Shown here in pieces: positions 22,391 to 33,400 of a stretch of 64,000 bases of DNA. The position numbers and the translations under genes were made by a program. The notes beneath the pieces are model-generated. The model saw nothing but the letters and a program-made list of their open reading frames with translations. It was not told where the DNA came from and searched no databases. The stretch's first letter is position 1; every line of letters starts with the position of its first letter. The stretch is from Amanita rubescens (lineage: Eukaryota; Basidiomycota; Agaricomycetes; Agaricales; Amanitaceae): assembly GCA_015039365.1 (NCBI GenBank), contig WION01000219.1:26115-90114 (forward strand). Reading direction: 5' to 3'.

Positions 22391-22816
22391 ATGTCCTCCA
22401 CCCTGCCGATTCAACTTTTGCTACTTCATCACAGTTTTTCGTTCCCCAAGTTGCCTCATAAAGATGGTGAAAAGCCAACGTGGGTCTCCCTCGGCAAGAT
22501 GATTGTCAAGTATGCGGCGGATGGGATGCTGCCAACGAGTCCGGGTGGAGAAGTGAAAGAGGCGTTGAACGCGCTGTGTAGGTATTGGGTGAGCCTGAAA
22601 GATCGGATTATGGACCAGATGGTCGTTTGGGAGGGCGGCGCGCCCTCTACAGCGCGGCGTCTCACTGTCCCGCATCTTGACCCTGCACATGGAAAGAACG
22701 TATATGACTACAGCTATCAACTAGGACATTCCAAAAACAATGTGACTCGGCATTGGTCAAAGCCTACATCGCAACAAACCCATGGTCATCAGACTCAGAG
22801 AGGGCGGATCAGTTAA
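22391..22816 (+). CDS. Hypothetical short ORF or gene relic
   Basis: 141 codons. The part from LPHKDGEKPTWVSLGKMIV to WVSLKDRIMDQMVVWEGG is protein-like; the ends are not. Family not recognised. In a region full of broken genes, a relic is as likely as a functional gene. Confidence 0.25.
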   Translation: MSSTLPIQLLLLHHSFSFPKLPHKDGEKPTWVSLGKMIVKYAADGMLPTSPGGEVKEALNALCRYWVSLKDRIMDQMVVWEGGAPSTARRLTVPHLDPAHGKNVYDYSYQLGHSKNNVTRHWSKPTSQQTHGHQTQRGRIS

Positions 22817-22860
22817 CGGATGGCAAGTACCTTTCAATGTCACACCATATCCTCAGGTCC

Positions 22861-23238
22861 CTAAGGGAGCGACGGCCAGATTCCAGGCGTTAAAACATCG
22901 AGCGCTGCCTTTGGAAGCATATCCGGGACCGTAAAAACGTCGTCCAACGCCGTCCGATCATATCCGTCCTCGAGGACGAGGACCAATTCCAGATCATAGC
23001 CGTTAGGCTCCACTCCACATCCCACGTACTTATAGGCTGTTTCTGGGATGTTGTCGATGATGGGCGTAAAGTAACAAAATTCGTAGTTGTCTTCCAGGTC
23101 ATCATCATATTTAGGGAATTCAGAGCGTATTTTCTGGCGGTCGAGCTTGTATCCCTTTATATATAACGTCCGCTCGTCCATCTCTGCGACGCCAGTAAGT
23201 TCCGACAGTCGACTCAACACCCACCAGACGATATTCAA
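22861..23238 (-). CDS. Hypothetical acidic protein, minus strand
   Basis: 125 codons with ordinary protein composition (FPKYDDDLEDNYEFCYFTP, YDLELVLVLEDGYDRTALDD), acidic, no membrane segment or motif that I recognise. It could be the 3' exon of a larger gene. No neighbour gives it a role. Confidence 0.35.
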   Translation of the reverse strand: MNIVWWVLSRLSELTGVAEMDERTLYIKGYKLDRQKIRSEFPKYDDDLEDNYEFCYFTPIIDNIPETAYKYVGCGVEPNGYDLELVLVLEDGYDRTALDDVFTVPDMLPKAALDVLTPGIWPSLP

Positions 23239-24145
23239 GTCTCACCTCAGTAAGTTCCAATTGATTGTGAGAAAGAAATTTGGTCACCTTTGGTGTGGCT
23301 TATATAGGTTTCATCACGTAAACACGCTCACAATGTCTCTTCTTGTACGGGTCATACTCCCTTGAAACTCCTAGGGTCCTCGGACGGTTGTTAAAGAATG
23401 GAAGGAGGATGATTGAGATTTGGGCCGCACGTTTCCTTTTACTCGTTACTTCCAATTCTTCCACAGATTATACGACCATTACTTCAATTACTACCTATCT
23501 CGTCTATCAACGATATTGCCAAGCCATGTCTCGGAAGGCAGCCAAACTCGTTCTTCCATACCCGCAGATCCAGACAACGAACGAATGTTTCAGCCTTTCT
23601 CTCGCATTGCAAGCGACTCAATACCCTCATTTCCACTTCCTCAGCATTCACTAACTTCGTCGTATAGATCCGTTCGTTCTTGTGTGGGCAGACGCGACCG
23701 GAACGGGTCTCGATGCATTTATCGTTGTGCTAGAATGTGAACGGAGATCCCAGCGACTATCTAAGCACCGCCAGCAGCCACACCCATCACTTATTACTTG
23801 AAGAAGAAGAAAAGAACCACCCGTCAGCCCTCAACTCCTGCATCCCTCCTGAAACTGCCTGTGCGCACCCTCAACGACCACCCTGCATGCCATCACATCC
23901 CGAAACCGCCCGCGCGCTCCCATGAACGACAAGGTGCAAGCTCCCCCAAACTTCCCAAGAATGGCTCGCGCGGAGGTCTCTCGCTCGCCACGCCGCCAAA
24001 AAAAACCGCCGGGTGTCACCCTCAACCTCCGCCTCAAAATTACAAGCTTCCTTCCCACATTCATTACCCCTTATTCCCATTGTCGGGTTATGATGAGGCC
24101 GGGGGCGATGCTGAAACGGAGTCAAAACTGCTCAGCTTGAAACAA

Positions 24146-24300
24146 AGTTTGAGGCGAAGAAGCTCTATATACGGATAGACGAGATTGGAGAGTTTTACGA
24201 GCTCATATGCGAGGCTGACGCCGAGCTGTGCGTAAACCAGGATAACGTCGGCAGGTATACCGAGATTCTTTACTGCAAGTGTTTAGATGTGACTTACAGC
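24146..24300 (+). pseudogene. Short coding relic, unknown
   Basis: An open stretch reads FEAKKLYIRIDEIGEFYELI and continues CEADAELCVNQDNVGRYTEI, which looks like real coding sequence, but it has no start and no recognised family. Another remnant in the decayed-gene stretch. Confidence 0.3.
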
Positions 24301-24507
24301 GGAATCGCAACCTATCGTGTACCATCGTTTTCAACGCCGATCGCGCCCTGATTCTTTCATTGGTAGCTCGATCATCTCGTATATGGTTTCGCAAGTCCAA
24401 TTCACGAACTGACCAAAGGAGAGTTGGTCTGGATGGCAATGGAGAACGAGAAACGTGTAGGAGTTAACAGCGGAGGGTGAGTTCCCGACCATCCCTATTG
24501 CATCGTG

Positions 24508-25365
24508 TTAGTAACCCAGATGCGACAGGCCGCATCCGTCACCTCCGACCCCTCTTCCGCGCTCCTCTTTATACCCCACCCTAGCCGCCTTCCCAGTCCC
24601 TCTGCCTCCCAAATCCGTGTTTGTCTGCGCAAACTCTCTCGTCGTCTCCGACAAAGCCGTCACGGCCAAACACCGCTACAACCTCCGCGTCGTCGAAACA
24701 CTCGTCGGCGCCAGAATTCTCGCAAAGGAACTTGGAACACCAATCACCGATACCGAGAGAATCACGTTTAGGGAAGTCGTAGGCCGGTTCGCAGGCGAGG
24801 AGGATGAAACCGAGCCAAGAAACTCTCGAAGTCGTCATCACAAAGCTCGATGTCCTAAAACCCAAACACCCACGGAGACGGACTAACGATGGAATAAATG
24901 ATCTACATGTCTGGACTTGCTCAGCCCGTATTCGACGAGGTCTACCTCTCTTGGGTCGACGTCGAAGCGACGGACTTTCAACTCTACACCCGAACGAAAC
25001 ACGTCCTCTCCGAATCCCTACGCGTACTCCAATTTCGAAAAATCTGTTGGATGCGTTTACCTCCCCGCCAGGTTCCTCCGTCGCGGCGGTCCTAGAATCC
25101 CTCGGAAATCTGATGAACGAATCACAAAGAAGCTGCTCGTCTCTGTTTGACTGTTCCTGTCCGGAATTGGACAAGCTCGTTTCTTTGTCTATTCAAGCGG
25201 GTGCGTTTGGGAGTCGGCTGACGGATGCGGGGCGGGGAGGGTGTACCGTTTCTCTCGTTGCGGAAGACAAGGCGGAAGAGTTTATTGAGAAAGTGCGCAA
25301 GACGCACGAGCCGTATAGGGGGTTGGAAGGCGAAGCCGAGTAGTGGGGCTTGTGGTACGTGTGGC
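24508..25365 (+). pseudogene. Galactokinase pseudogene (C-terminal two thirds)
   Basis: Galactokinase (GHMP kinase, Leloir pathway: galactose to galactose-1-phosphate). Pieces in the right order but different frames: MRQAASVTSDPSSAL for the usual MDQAASV block; VFVCANSLVVSDKAVTAKHR then YNLRVVETLVGARILAKELG; EVYLSWVDVEATDFQLYTRT with HVLSESLRVLQF; FDCSCPELDKLVSLSIQAGA; GSRLTDAGRGGCTVSLVAED, where the family has GSRLTGAGWGGC; and PSSGAC near the C-terminus. At least three frame changes, an altered glycine loop and loss of the N-terminal galactose-binding part show it is dead. A functional copy probably exists elsewhere. Confidence 0.85.
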
Positions 25366-25519
25366 AGTTGGTTGTCTCGTGTGGTATATGGAACTGATGT
25401 TTCTGCAGTGTACAAATTTGCTTGATTAGCATATATGATATACTACAACATTGCGCTTGCCATGGTACACTCAAAAGTACAACAACATTTTTTGCTTCCT
25501 AATCCAACATTACGTCTGC

Positions 25520-25894
25520 ACACGCGTCCGAGATCAATTCGATGCCTTCACCTCAGGCTTTAGTGAACTTGTACCATTCGATCTGATCAAGGTATTCGAC
25601 GAATATGAGCTAAAGCTCATCGGCGGAACGTAAGTCAAAGTTAACAGGTCACGCATTGTCCTTGTTCGACTGTTTTGTGATAGTGATGATTGGATTAAAC
25701 ACACGGTCTACGAGGGGTATGATGACAATAACGAAATGATTCAGTGGTTCTGGCAGTGTGTGCGCAGCTGGCCCTCAGAACGCCAATCACGTCTCCTCCG
25801 GTTTGCTACTGGATCGCCACGAGTCCCGGTCAAAGGCTTTCAGGAGTTGAAATGGCCATTTACGATCGAGAAATCAGGGTACCTCTCGACGTAG
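25520..25894 (+). pseudogene. HECT-type E3 ubiquitin ligase fragment (NEDD4/Rsp5-like)
   Basis: Encodes RVRDQFDAFTSGFSELVPFD and LIKVFDEYELKLIGG, then a 54-nt intron (25630-25683, GT...AG), then DDWIKHTVYEGYDD, MIQWFWQCVRSW and RFATGSPRVPVKGFQEL. This is the HECT C-lobe region of Rsp5-like ligases, which pass ubiquitin to substrate through a cysteine. The reading stops at 25892-25894 before the segment that carries the catalytic cysteine, and the N-terminal C2/WW parts are absent. A gene relic. Confidence 0.8.
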
Positions 25895-25936
25895 AAGGAT
25901 GTATTAGAAGAGAGATGAAACCAACTAACTACTAAT

Positions 25937-27366
25937 CTACGCCCACACCAACGAACCAGTAAGATTGTATAACTTGTAGAGGTTATACGAAAGAATACCC
26001 TCGATAGCAAAAAACCTATAGTTTGTTGGAGTGTCGCAAACGATATTCATGTGACCGGACTTTTCCACTGCACTTTCATGGAGAATACCATACTCCCCAC
26101 TCAAATCGCTCTCTTCCTGGAAGGTGATAGTTGCATTAGGAACAGCGAATGCTGGAATATGTCCTTCAAATGTTCCACGGCAGCCTTTAGTCCCGGTGGG
26201 GAGGTGGAAGAAGCCACTGAATGTACGATTTCCGTTAGAGGCGAAAGAACCGTTAGCTTTGCGCATTTAAGTAACGTCCTAGCGTCTTTTCTGTAAGTAC
26301 ATGACATGGGGACGAAAGTGTAGAGATCGTACTGGGATGATGATTGATCGATCGATTAGAGATAAGCCAGCGCATGAGTTTGGACGTAATAAGTTTATAA
26401 TGCGCTGATTGTTCCTTGCTATGAATATATGAACCTGTTGCTAATAATACATGACGAGAAGAAACGTATCGTATCTTACTCACCCCAACGAACCAGAAAC
26501 CTTGAATCGACCATCGATGTCTTGATAATAGTCGAGGGGTGCGGGTTTAATATTGAATGCGGGCCCGGGAATGTCCTTGTTAAACATTCCACCAAATCCT
26601 TTAGCCCATCTGGGAGGTTGGAAGAGATGGAAAATTTACGGTTTTCAGATCTACCAGACTCCAGCTCTATCGACGGGGGCAAAAGACGCGCCTCCCACAT
26701 GACATCAAGGACATAGTAATGAGTTACAGCGACGCAGAAATCATTCGAGGCACACGAAGAAATCGCGCCTATCATCAGTGCAATGGAGTGGTTATTAATC
26801 AAGGTGCAACTTTTGCTGGACAAGATCGCCTATGCTCCCCATCGACACATTAGCTTCCGTTTTACCTTCTTGGATTCCCAATGAATTTGGAGTATTAGCA
26901 ATGTTATGATATACAGGTATGCATGGTACCAGGTACGTGTGAGCCCGGAGGCCTAGGCCTGTTACTCGGATGTCATTTCGGGCTTGATCTCTGCGGGGTT
27001 GAGGCCCTTCGGGCACGTACGGGAACCTAAAAACCATATGAGGCCCGAAGCCTGCACGAGGGAGGAAAGAAACTCACAATTGAAAATGATATGACACCTA
27101 TACAGGCTCAACTCATTCTGCATTCTTTCCTTCCTCTCTGCGTCATTCGAATCGGAAACCCAGTGATACGTCTGGCATCCGAGATATCCATCTTGATTCC
27201 GCCAATAAGAATGGCACAACGTCGAACGGATGCGAAGAGGACGTGTTCGTGGAAACCGTCCAGTCTTCCGGAGGCTCATGAAATTGTTCGCACAAACTAA
27301 GTTAGATGAAGTGTAAGAAAGAAGATCGATACGAAAACTACGTACCTCCCCCTGGAAGGTTATCAT
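25937..27366 (-). pseudogene. Tandem relics of one unrecognised gene family
   Basis: Minus-strand frames 26266-25937 and about 26660-26560 align: GTKGCRGTFEGHIPAFAV against AKGFGGMFNKDIPGPAFN. A third block (27366-26962) begins [11 protein letters not shown], resembling ITFQEESDL of the first. So two, perhaps three, copies of a related sequence lie in tandem, all short or frame-broken. Family not recognised. Confidence 0.35.
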
Positions 27367-27369
27367 TCT

Positions 27370-30150
27370 GAAGCCGAGGTTGTACCAACTGGTATTACTT
27401 GTAGAAGAGGGAACATGTTGGTGATATATGCTGTAATAACAACATTCAACACGTTTACGAGCCGGAATAATAAAAGACCACTCACCATGTGGAAGAGGAT
27501 AAATCTTGGGATTCGCGCTTAATTCTGCACAAGCAAGTGTTTTTCCCTTAAATTTTCATGGCGCACGAGCTACACATACTCTCTGGGAAAAGGTCAGTCT
27601 GAATCTTGATCTTGTACGACTCGAGACACAGTTTCTTTTCCAGACTAGGTTGTGCATGGTAGGGAGGGATGAAACAGGCGGGGCATAAGCTGAATGGAAT
27701 GTGGGTGAGACGCGAGAAGAAGAGGCCTTGGAGTTGTTTAGGGTGAGGTTCAGGTAACCGAAACCAGGTTCCGAAACTCCGACTGTTATGTACCATGCAT
27801 TCCATAATCGGCGATTCTTATTTACATAGAACAACTTCAGGCTAGTGCGTACCAAAGCACAAGCGCCGGAAAGCAGAAATAATCAGCTTGTCAATGACAT
27901 TGGAAGGATTTTCCAGTGACAGGTTATCGCGCTTCCTCGGATGACCAGTAAGAAGCACCGAAACTTTCCAGCTACTTTGCCCAAATACGTCTCATGCCTG
28001 CCACAGCACTAGCCGAAACCGCCGAGCACCGACTCGCAAGAAGAATCCTGTCGGGGATGAACCGGGGGGCAGCGAAAGTCAGGAAATGTCAGGCTTGACC
28101 TTATCATCCACACATCGCCGCACCATCATAGAGTTGTGTAAGAATCCTGTTGGATTAGGGTGATTAGGTTGATAGATAAGGGGAAAGAGTTTATCCACGT
28201 CTCACACGTGTAAGCCGTTGTCTCCTAGAATCAAGTTCTTGTCGGCATTTGCAACCGTGGTGGTTTTTGCGCTTTTGCATGCCGGTTTATGCTCGTCAGG
28301 AGGCACGAACCTGAGAGTCATCAGCCCCACTCGATGAACATTATCAAAAGCGAAGCGTATACCTTTGCATATCCCGTGTGGGATAACCATCTTGAAATCG
28401 CCGCCCCTTCCCTATCCATAAAGCATCTCAATGGTAAGACCCCTTTTGGTGAACCCTACAATATTGCTAGATGGAAGGAATAAACAGGGCATATCCAGAA
28501 AGGAAGGAGCGGCCGTCATTCCGTGGGAAGAAGAAGATTGGGAGGCAGCCAAGGAGAGTGAGAGACGCCTTGTAGAGCAGTGAGGTAGAGGTAATGACGG
28601 GACCGGAACGAAGGTGCTCCAGACTGGTAGAAAATGAGCTGGAGTACGTGAGAGGTAGATTCGTTCCATAGTCAGGGGAAAGGTTAGACAACGCGGGAAC
28701 CAGCTGCAGAGGTGAAGGGAACGCATTGCCAAGCCTTGTAAGAGGGGATTGTCAGTTCCTGGAGCAGATAGAACGATGCCGATAGACGGATTTCGGCCGA
28801 GGGTGGACTTGGTACAGCCGCCGTTCGAGCAGGCAGTGACCTGAGTGCGTCTTACATGGGCATGTGGAAGCAGTGAGCGGCTGAGGAGTTGAGACTAATG
28901 GCGGTGGATGGGCGCCGGGTGCGGACCTGAAAGGATGTGGAAGGTCAGTACAGGTATACAACAGGAGGGATGAGCGCACCTTCGTAATCTACCTTGTGCC
29001 ATATACCCCGAAGAGGCCCACATGCTTGGTAGGACGCCATGTCGTCAACACATTCATCGAGAGCGGTGACTGAGGTCACGATTTCTGGCCGTGGTACAGA
29101 TATCGGTGAGAGAGGCCTTGGTTGTGATTGACTGGTAGAGACGGAAACGGGTCAGCGAAGGGACGGAGCACCTTCGTAAGCAAAGAATGGCCTGAATCGG
29201 ACGTCGTGTTGTATAGCCGTTGCTGACCTAATACACAAATGTCAATCGACTGTTAGTATAGAGTGAATACAGGTTACAGCAGAACTTGTTGGACAGGTAT
29301 CATTATTAGTAGTAATTTATGTTAATTTTTCGAATTAAGGAAGAAAATGTCATTGTACACGTTATACAGGTTATACCGGTGCTAGGACCCAGGCAAGTAC
29401 ATTCACCAAGCATAGCGAAGAGAGCATCCAAGCGAAATGACCTTCACATCGTGCTATGGTTGCATGTCCAAATCTAAGCGTTACGTTGAGCAAGAAGGGG
29501 TAGTAAGGATTTGTGGGTACCTTTGGGTTGAGACATCGGCATCGACCGTGGTAGGATTAAAGGATAGCGGGTGATGAAGAATCGTCACTGTTACGCTCGG
29601 TAGTCAGATAAGTGCGAGGAGGATATGAACCGAACTAACCGTCGAGATTTGCACTATCGTATGACCGCCGACTGGTGCATCAAGCAACTCTTCTGACTCA
29701 TGAGACGATGGCGGGGAGACACAGGTGCTGCCTCAGTAGTCGTTGGGGTGGGTTCTGGCATAATGATGGGGCTGGGAGGATTGAAGGGGGTAGCCGTCGG
29801 CCTGTTATTCCTCGATTTTGACCATCGAAGAAGATCCGTAGGCCGGGGTTGTTGGTAGAGGCACATGATCCGACTGAGGTAGTGGATTAGATATCATCCG
29901 TTGTAAGAGGAGTGAACTTACTAGCTAGAGCGGGGAGAACGTCGTCGTCGCCCTAACCACTCCGTATCTTGACGCAAATATCTTCTGAGAGTGAGACAAT
30001 TTGCCGCGGACGAAGGCTGACGTCGATTTTGACTGAGTTTTCTTTGTGACTGTACAGAGAAGGAACAGGCGGTGCATAAGCAGAATGGATTACGTGAGAG
30101 GCGCGAGAATCTGTGGAAGGGCGAGGTCGGTGGCAAAGGAGACGTGACCG
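27370..30150. other. Gene-poor, decayed coding-like DNA
   Basis: Only short frames are seen. 27655-27720 and 30055-30110 share a phrase (gaaacaggcggggcataag against aacaggcggtgcataagc), which indicates duplicated relics. No gene, RNA or element border can be supported. Confidence 0.35.
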
Positions 30151-30171
30151 TCATTCGACCATGTCCCAGAT

Positions 30172-30282
30172 CACGATGGCGCCGATGACGACGAGAGGAA
30201 GAAGGACGTCAGCGGTGGGTTTTCCGTGGGAAGAACAAGATTGGGGACCGAGGTCGTGTTGGACATGAGCGAGGGAGTTCCA
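30172..30282 (-). repeat. Inverted dispersed repeat, copy B
   Basis: Reverse-complement counterpart of 19481-19630 with the same LPLVVIGAIVI-encoding segment. Confidence 0.55.
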
Positions 30283-30481
30283 GACTGAGTGCTGAGGTCT
30301 TCTTGGGTTGCTGAGTTCTCGCGCGAGAACAGTGCAGAAGGAAGGGAATAAGGTCTGTGAGACGGTACGGTAGCCTATCATTTTTTGACAGACGACGTGT
30401 AACGATCACCTTCCATAAGTAGCGTTCCAGGCTGAAGTGACTAGATAGACCCTAAAGCTCTTCTTATCTCCCCTCATCGAT

Positions 30482-33400
30482 ATGGCTGAACAACGGTTGC
30501 AGACTGCCAAAGAATCCAAGGGATTTCGCAATCGCCTGAAGAAGATGTTCGGACGGGGATCGCAGAACGGTACGCCTCCTAGCCTCTCGAATTCGGCACC
30601 TCCAACCATTGCTGTGCCTCCGAGTCCAGCTGATCTAGCACCCACTGTATCAACGATGACGATCGACCCGGTAGAAGCTGCAAAACTCCGGGCCAAGTAC
30701 ACCCACTTCCGTATCCTTGTCATCGGGAGGGCGAATGCCGGTAAAACGACGCTGCTCAAGCGGGTCTGCAATACAAAGGAGGATCCGGTTTACAGCAAGG
30801 TAAGATATCCGCTTCCCTTGATACCCTGGCACTATCATCACCCCTTCACCGACAGATTAACCCATCCTCGAAGGTGATCCTTGTGCATTTCTCTAACCAG
30901 GTTGTTGACTTTGATTCTGTAGCGAGGGATCCATAATGTCCATGACGAGTTTTCATTCAATAGCAACCCACAATTTATCTTCCACGACTCTCCCGGTTTC
31001 GAGGCAGGAGGCGAGAAGGAACTTCAGGAAGTACGCTCTTTCATACAGGAGAAGGCGAAAGCAACTAAAGTAAAGGACCAAATCCATGTGATATGGTGCG
31101 TTATATCCAAGTTCCTTTATGTAGCACAACTGAAATGTGTTCAGGTTTTGTTTCACTCCGGATGTATCTCGCCCATTATTGGAATTGGAACAGAGGTTCT
31201 TCAATGAGAAATATTGTGGGAATGGTAAGATCATTTAAAATCTCCAAACTCTTCATTGTGACTGACAATGAACAGTTCCAGTTGTGGCAATCTTCACGAA
31301 ATTCGATGATCTCATCACGCAGGTCTATGATATAAATAAAGAAGAAGAGGAGAATAGAGAAGTTGCTTGTGCTACCTTGAAGGAGAAGTTCGAGGAGCCA
31401 CTCAAGCATTATAAGTCTTCACCTTGTGCATATGTGCAATTTGAATGTATGTCTCTTCTCCTTTAGCAACCAATCTTGGGACTTATAGTGTGTCCAGCTA
31501 TTGAGAAGGATGAAGGTAATCATCAGGAACAAGTTGGGAAACTAATCAAACAGACGGCGGCATCAATTGACAACTTGGCACTGAAGATGTTGTTTGTCAC
31601 TGTCCAACAGAATAACCTAGAGGTCTGCATTGAATATGCAGTGAACAAGTCTGTGATTCACTTGTCTGCTGTTGCTTCAACTTATCTCTCTATTTCAGGC
31701 ATATCTTTCAGGATACCTTAACAGTGGTACATTTTTTCTTGAATTGTACAAATACTATGAGTGCTCAAATAAACAAAGAATGGCTTGATTTACAAGGCTG
31801 GATCTTGGTTTGGACATTGCTATTGGCAGGTATGCAAATTGAAATACATTTTCTTGAACCATGACTGAAATTGAGAAGGATTATGTGAGAGTCCACTTCT
31901 ACTTGAGCCAGGGAAGATGGTGATGACAGATGTTTCAGGATGTAAGTATCATGACCAAATATCGATGACAAAGTTTAACCTGGATGTTCAGTATGTGAGT
32001 ATGACATTAAGCTAATTCAACAACATACTAATTATGCAAATGATAAGGGGGAAAATGTAAGAATTTCAAAGTGATAGGAATATAACTTGTGAATGTAGTT
32101 TATAGGAGGTAATAAGCAACTTATATGGAGAACTCCAAATTGATAGAAATGATTCACCTCATATCTTGAAGGTGAGTTGCTATGTGCCTCCTTCACTTGG
32201 TTCGATTGCTGATATGTTGCCCATCCAGGGAGTGAGTGACTGTGTGCCTCCTAGCTCAATTTGAATTGCTGACATGTTGCCATGAAATCCCATCCAGTTT
32301 GTGAGTGACTGTGTGCCTCCTAGCTCAATTTGAATTGCTGACATGTTGCCATGAAATCCCATCCAGTTTGTGAGTGACTGTGTGCCTCCTAGCTCAATTT
32401 GAATTGCTGACATGTTGCCATGAAATCCCATCCAGTTTGTGAGTGACTGTGTGCCTCCTAGCTCAATTTGAATTGCTGACATGTTGCCATGAAATCCCAT
32501 CCAGCGAGTGAGTGACTGTGTGCCTCCTAGCTCAATTTGAATTGCTGACATGTTGCCATGAAATCCCATCCAGCGAGTGAGTGACTGTGTGCCTCCTAGC
32601 TCAATTTGAATTGCTGACATGTTGCCATGAAATCCCATCCAGGGAGTGAGTGACTGTGTGCCTCCTAGCTCAATTTGAATTGCTGACATGTTGCCATGAA
32701 ATCCCATCCAGGGAGTGAGTGACTGTGTGCCTCCTAGCTCAATTTGAATTGCTGACATGTTGCCATGAAATCCCATCCAGGGAGTGAGTGACTGTGTGCC
32801 TCCTAGCTCAATTTGAATTGCTGACATGTTGCCATGAAATCCCATCCAGGGAGTGAGTGACTGTGTGCCTCCTAGCTCAATTTGAATTGCTGACATGTTG
32901 CCATGAAATCCCATCCAGCGAGTGAGTGACTGTGTGCCTCCTAGCTCAATTTGAATTGCTGACATGTTGCCATGAAATCCCATCCAGCGAGTGAGTGACT
33001 GTGTGCCTCCTAGCTCAATTTGAATTGCTGACATGTTGCCATGAAATCCCATCCAGCTTAGTGAGTGACTGTGTGCCTCCTAGCTCAATTTGAATTGCTG
33101 ACATGTTGCCATGAAATCCCATCCAGCTTGTGAGTGACTGTGTGCCTCCTAGCTCAATTTGAATTGCTGACATGTTGCCATGAAATCCCATCCAGCGAGT
33201 GAGTGACTGTGTGCCTCCTAGCTCAATTTGAATTGCTGACATGTTGCCATGAAATCCCATCCAGGGAGTGAGTGACTGTGTGCCTCCTAGCTCAATTTGA
33301 ATTGCTGACATGTTGCCATGAAATCCCATCCAGCTTGTGAGTGACTGTGTGCCTCCTAGCTCAATTTGAATTGCTGACATGTTGCCATGAAATCCCATCC

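Noticed and set aside
24581..25174. 197-codon minus-strand ORF
   Set aside because: Lies antisense over the galactokinase pseudogene, whose plus-strand motifs are clear.
31699..31864. 31862-31864 TGA as the true end of the plus-strand GTPase gene
   Set aside because: A splice-consistent frame does run to this stop, but the downstream exon at 34301 resembles a membrane-type C-terminal segment and is conserved in another copy, so the gene probably continues. Not settled.
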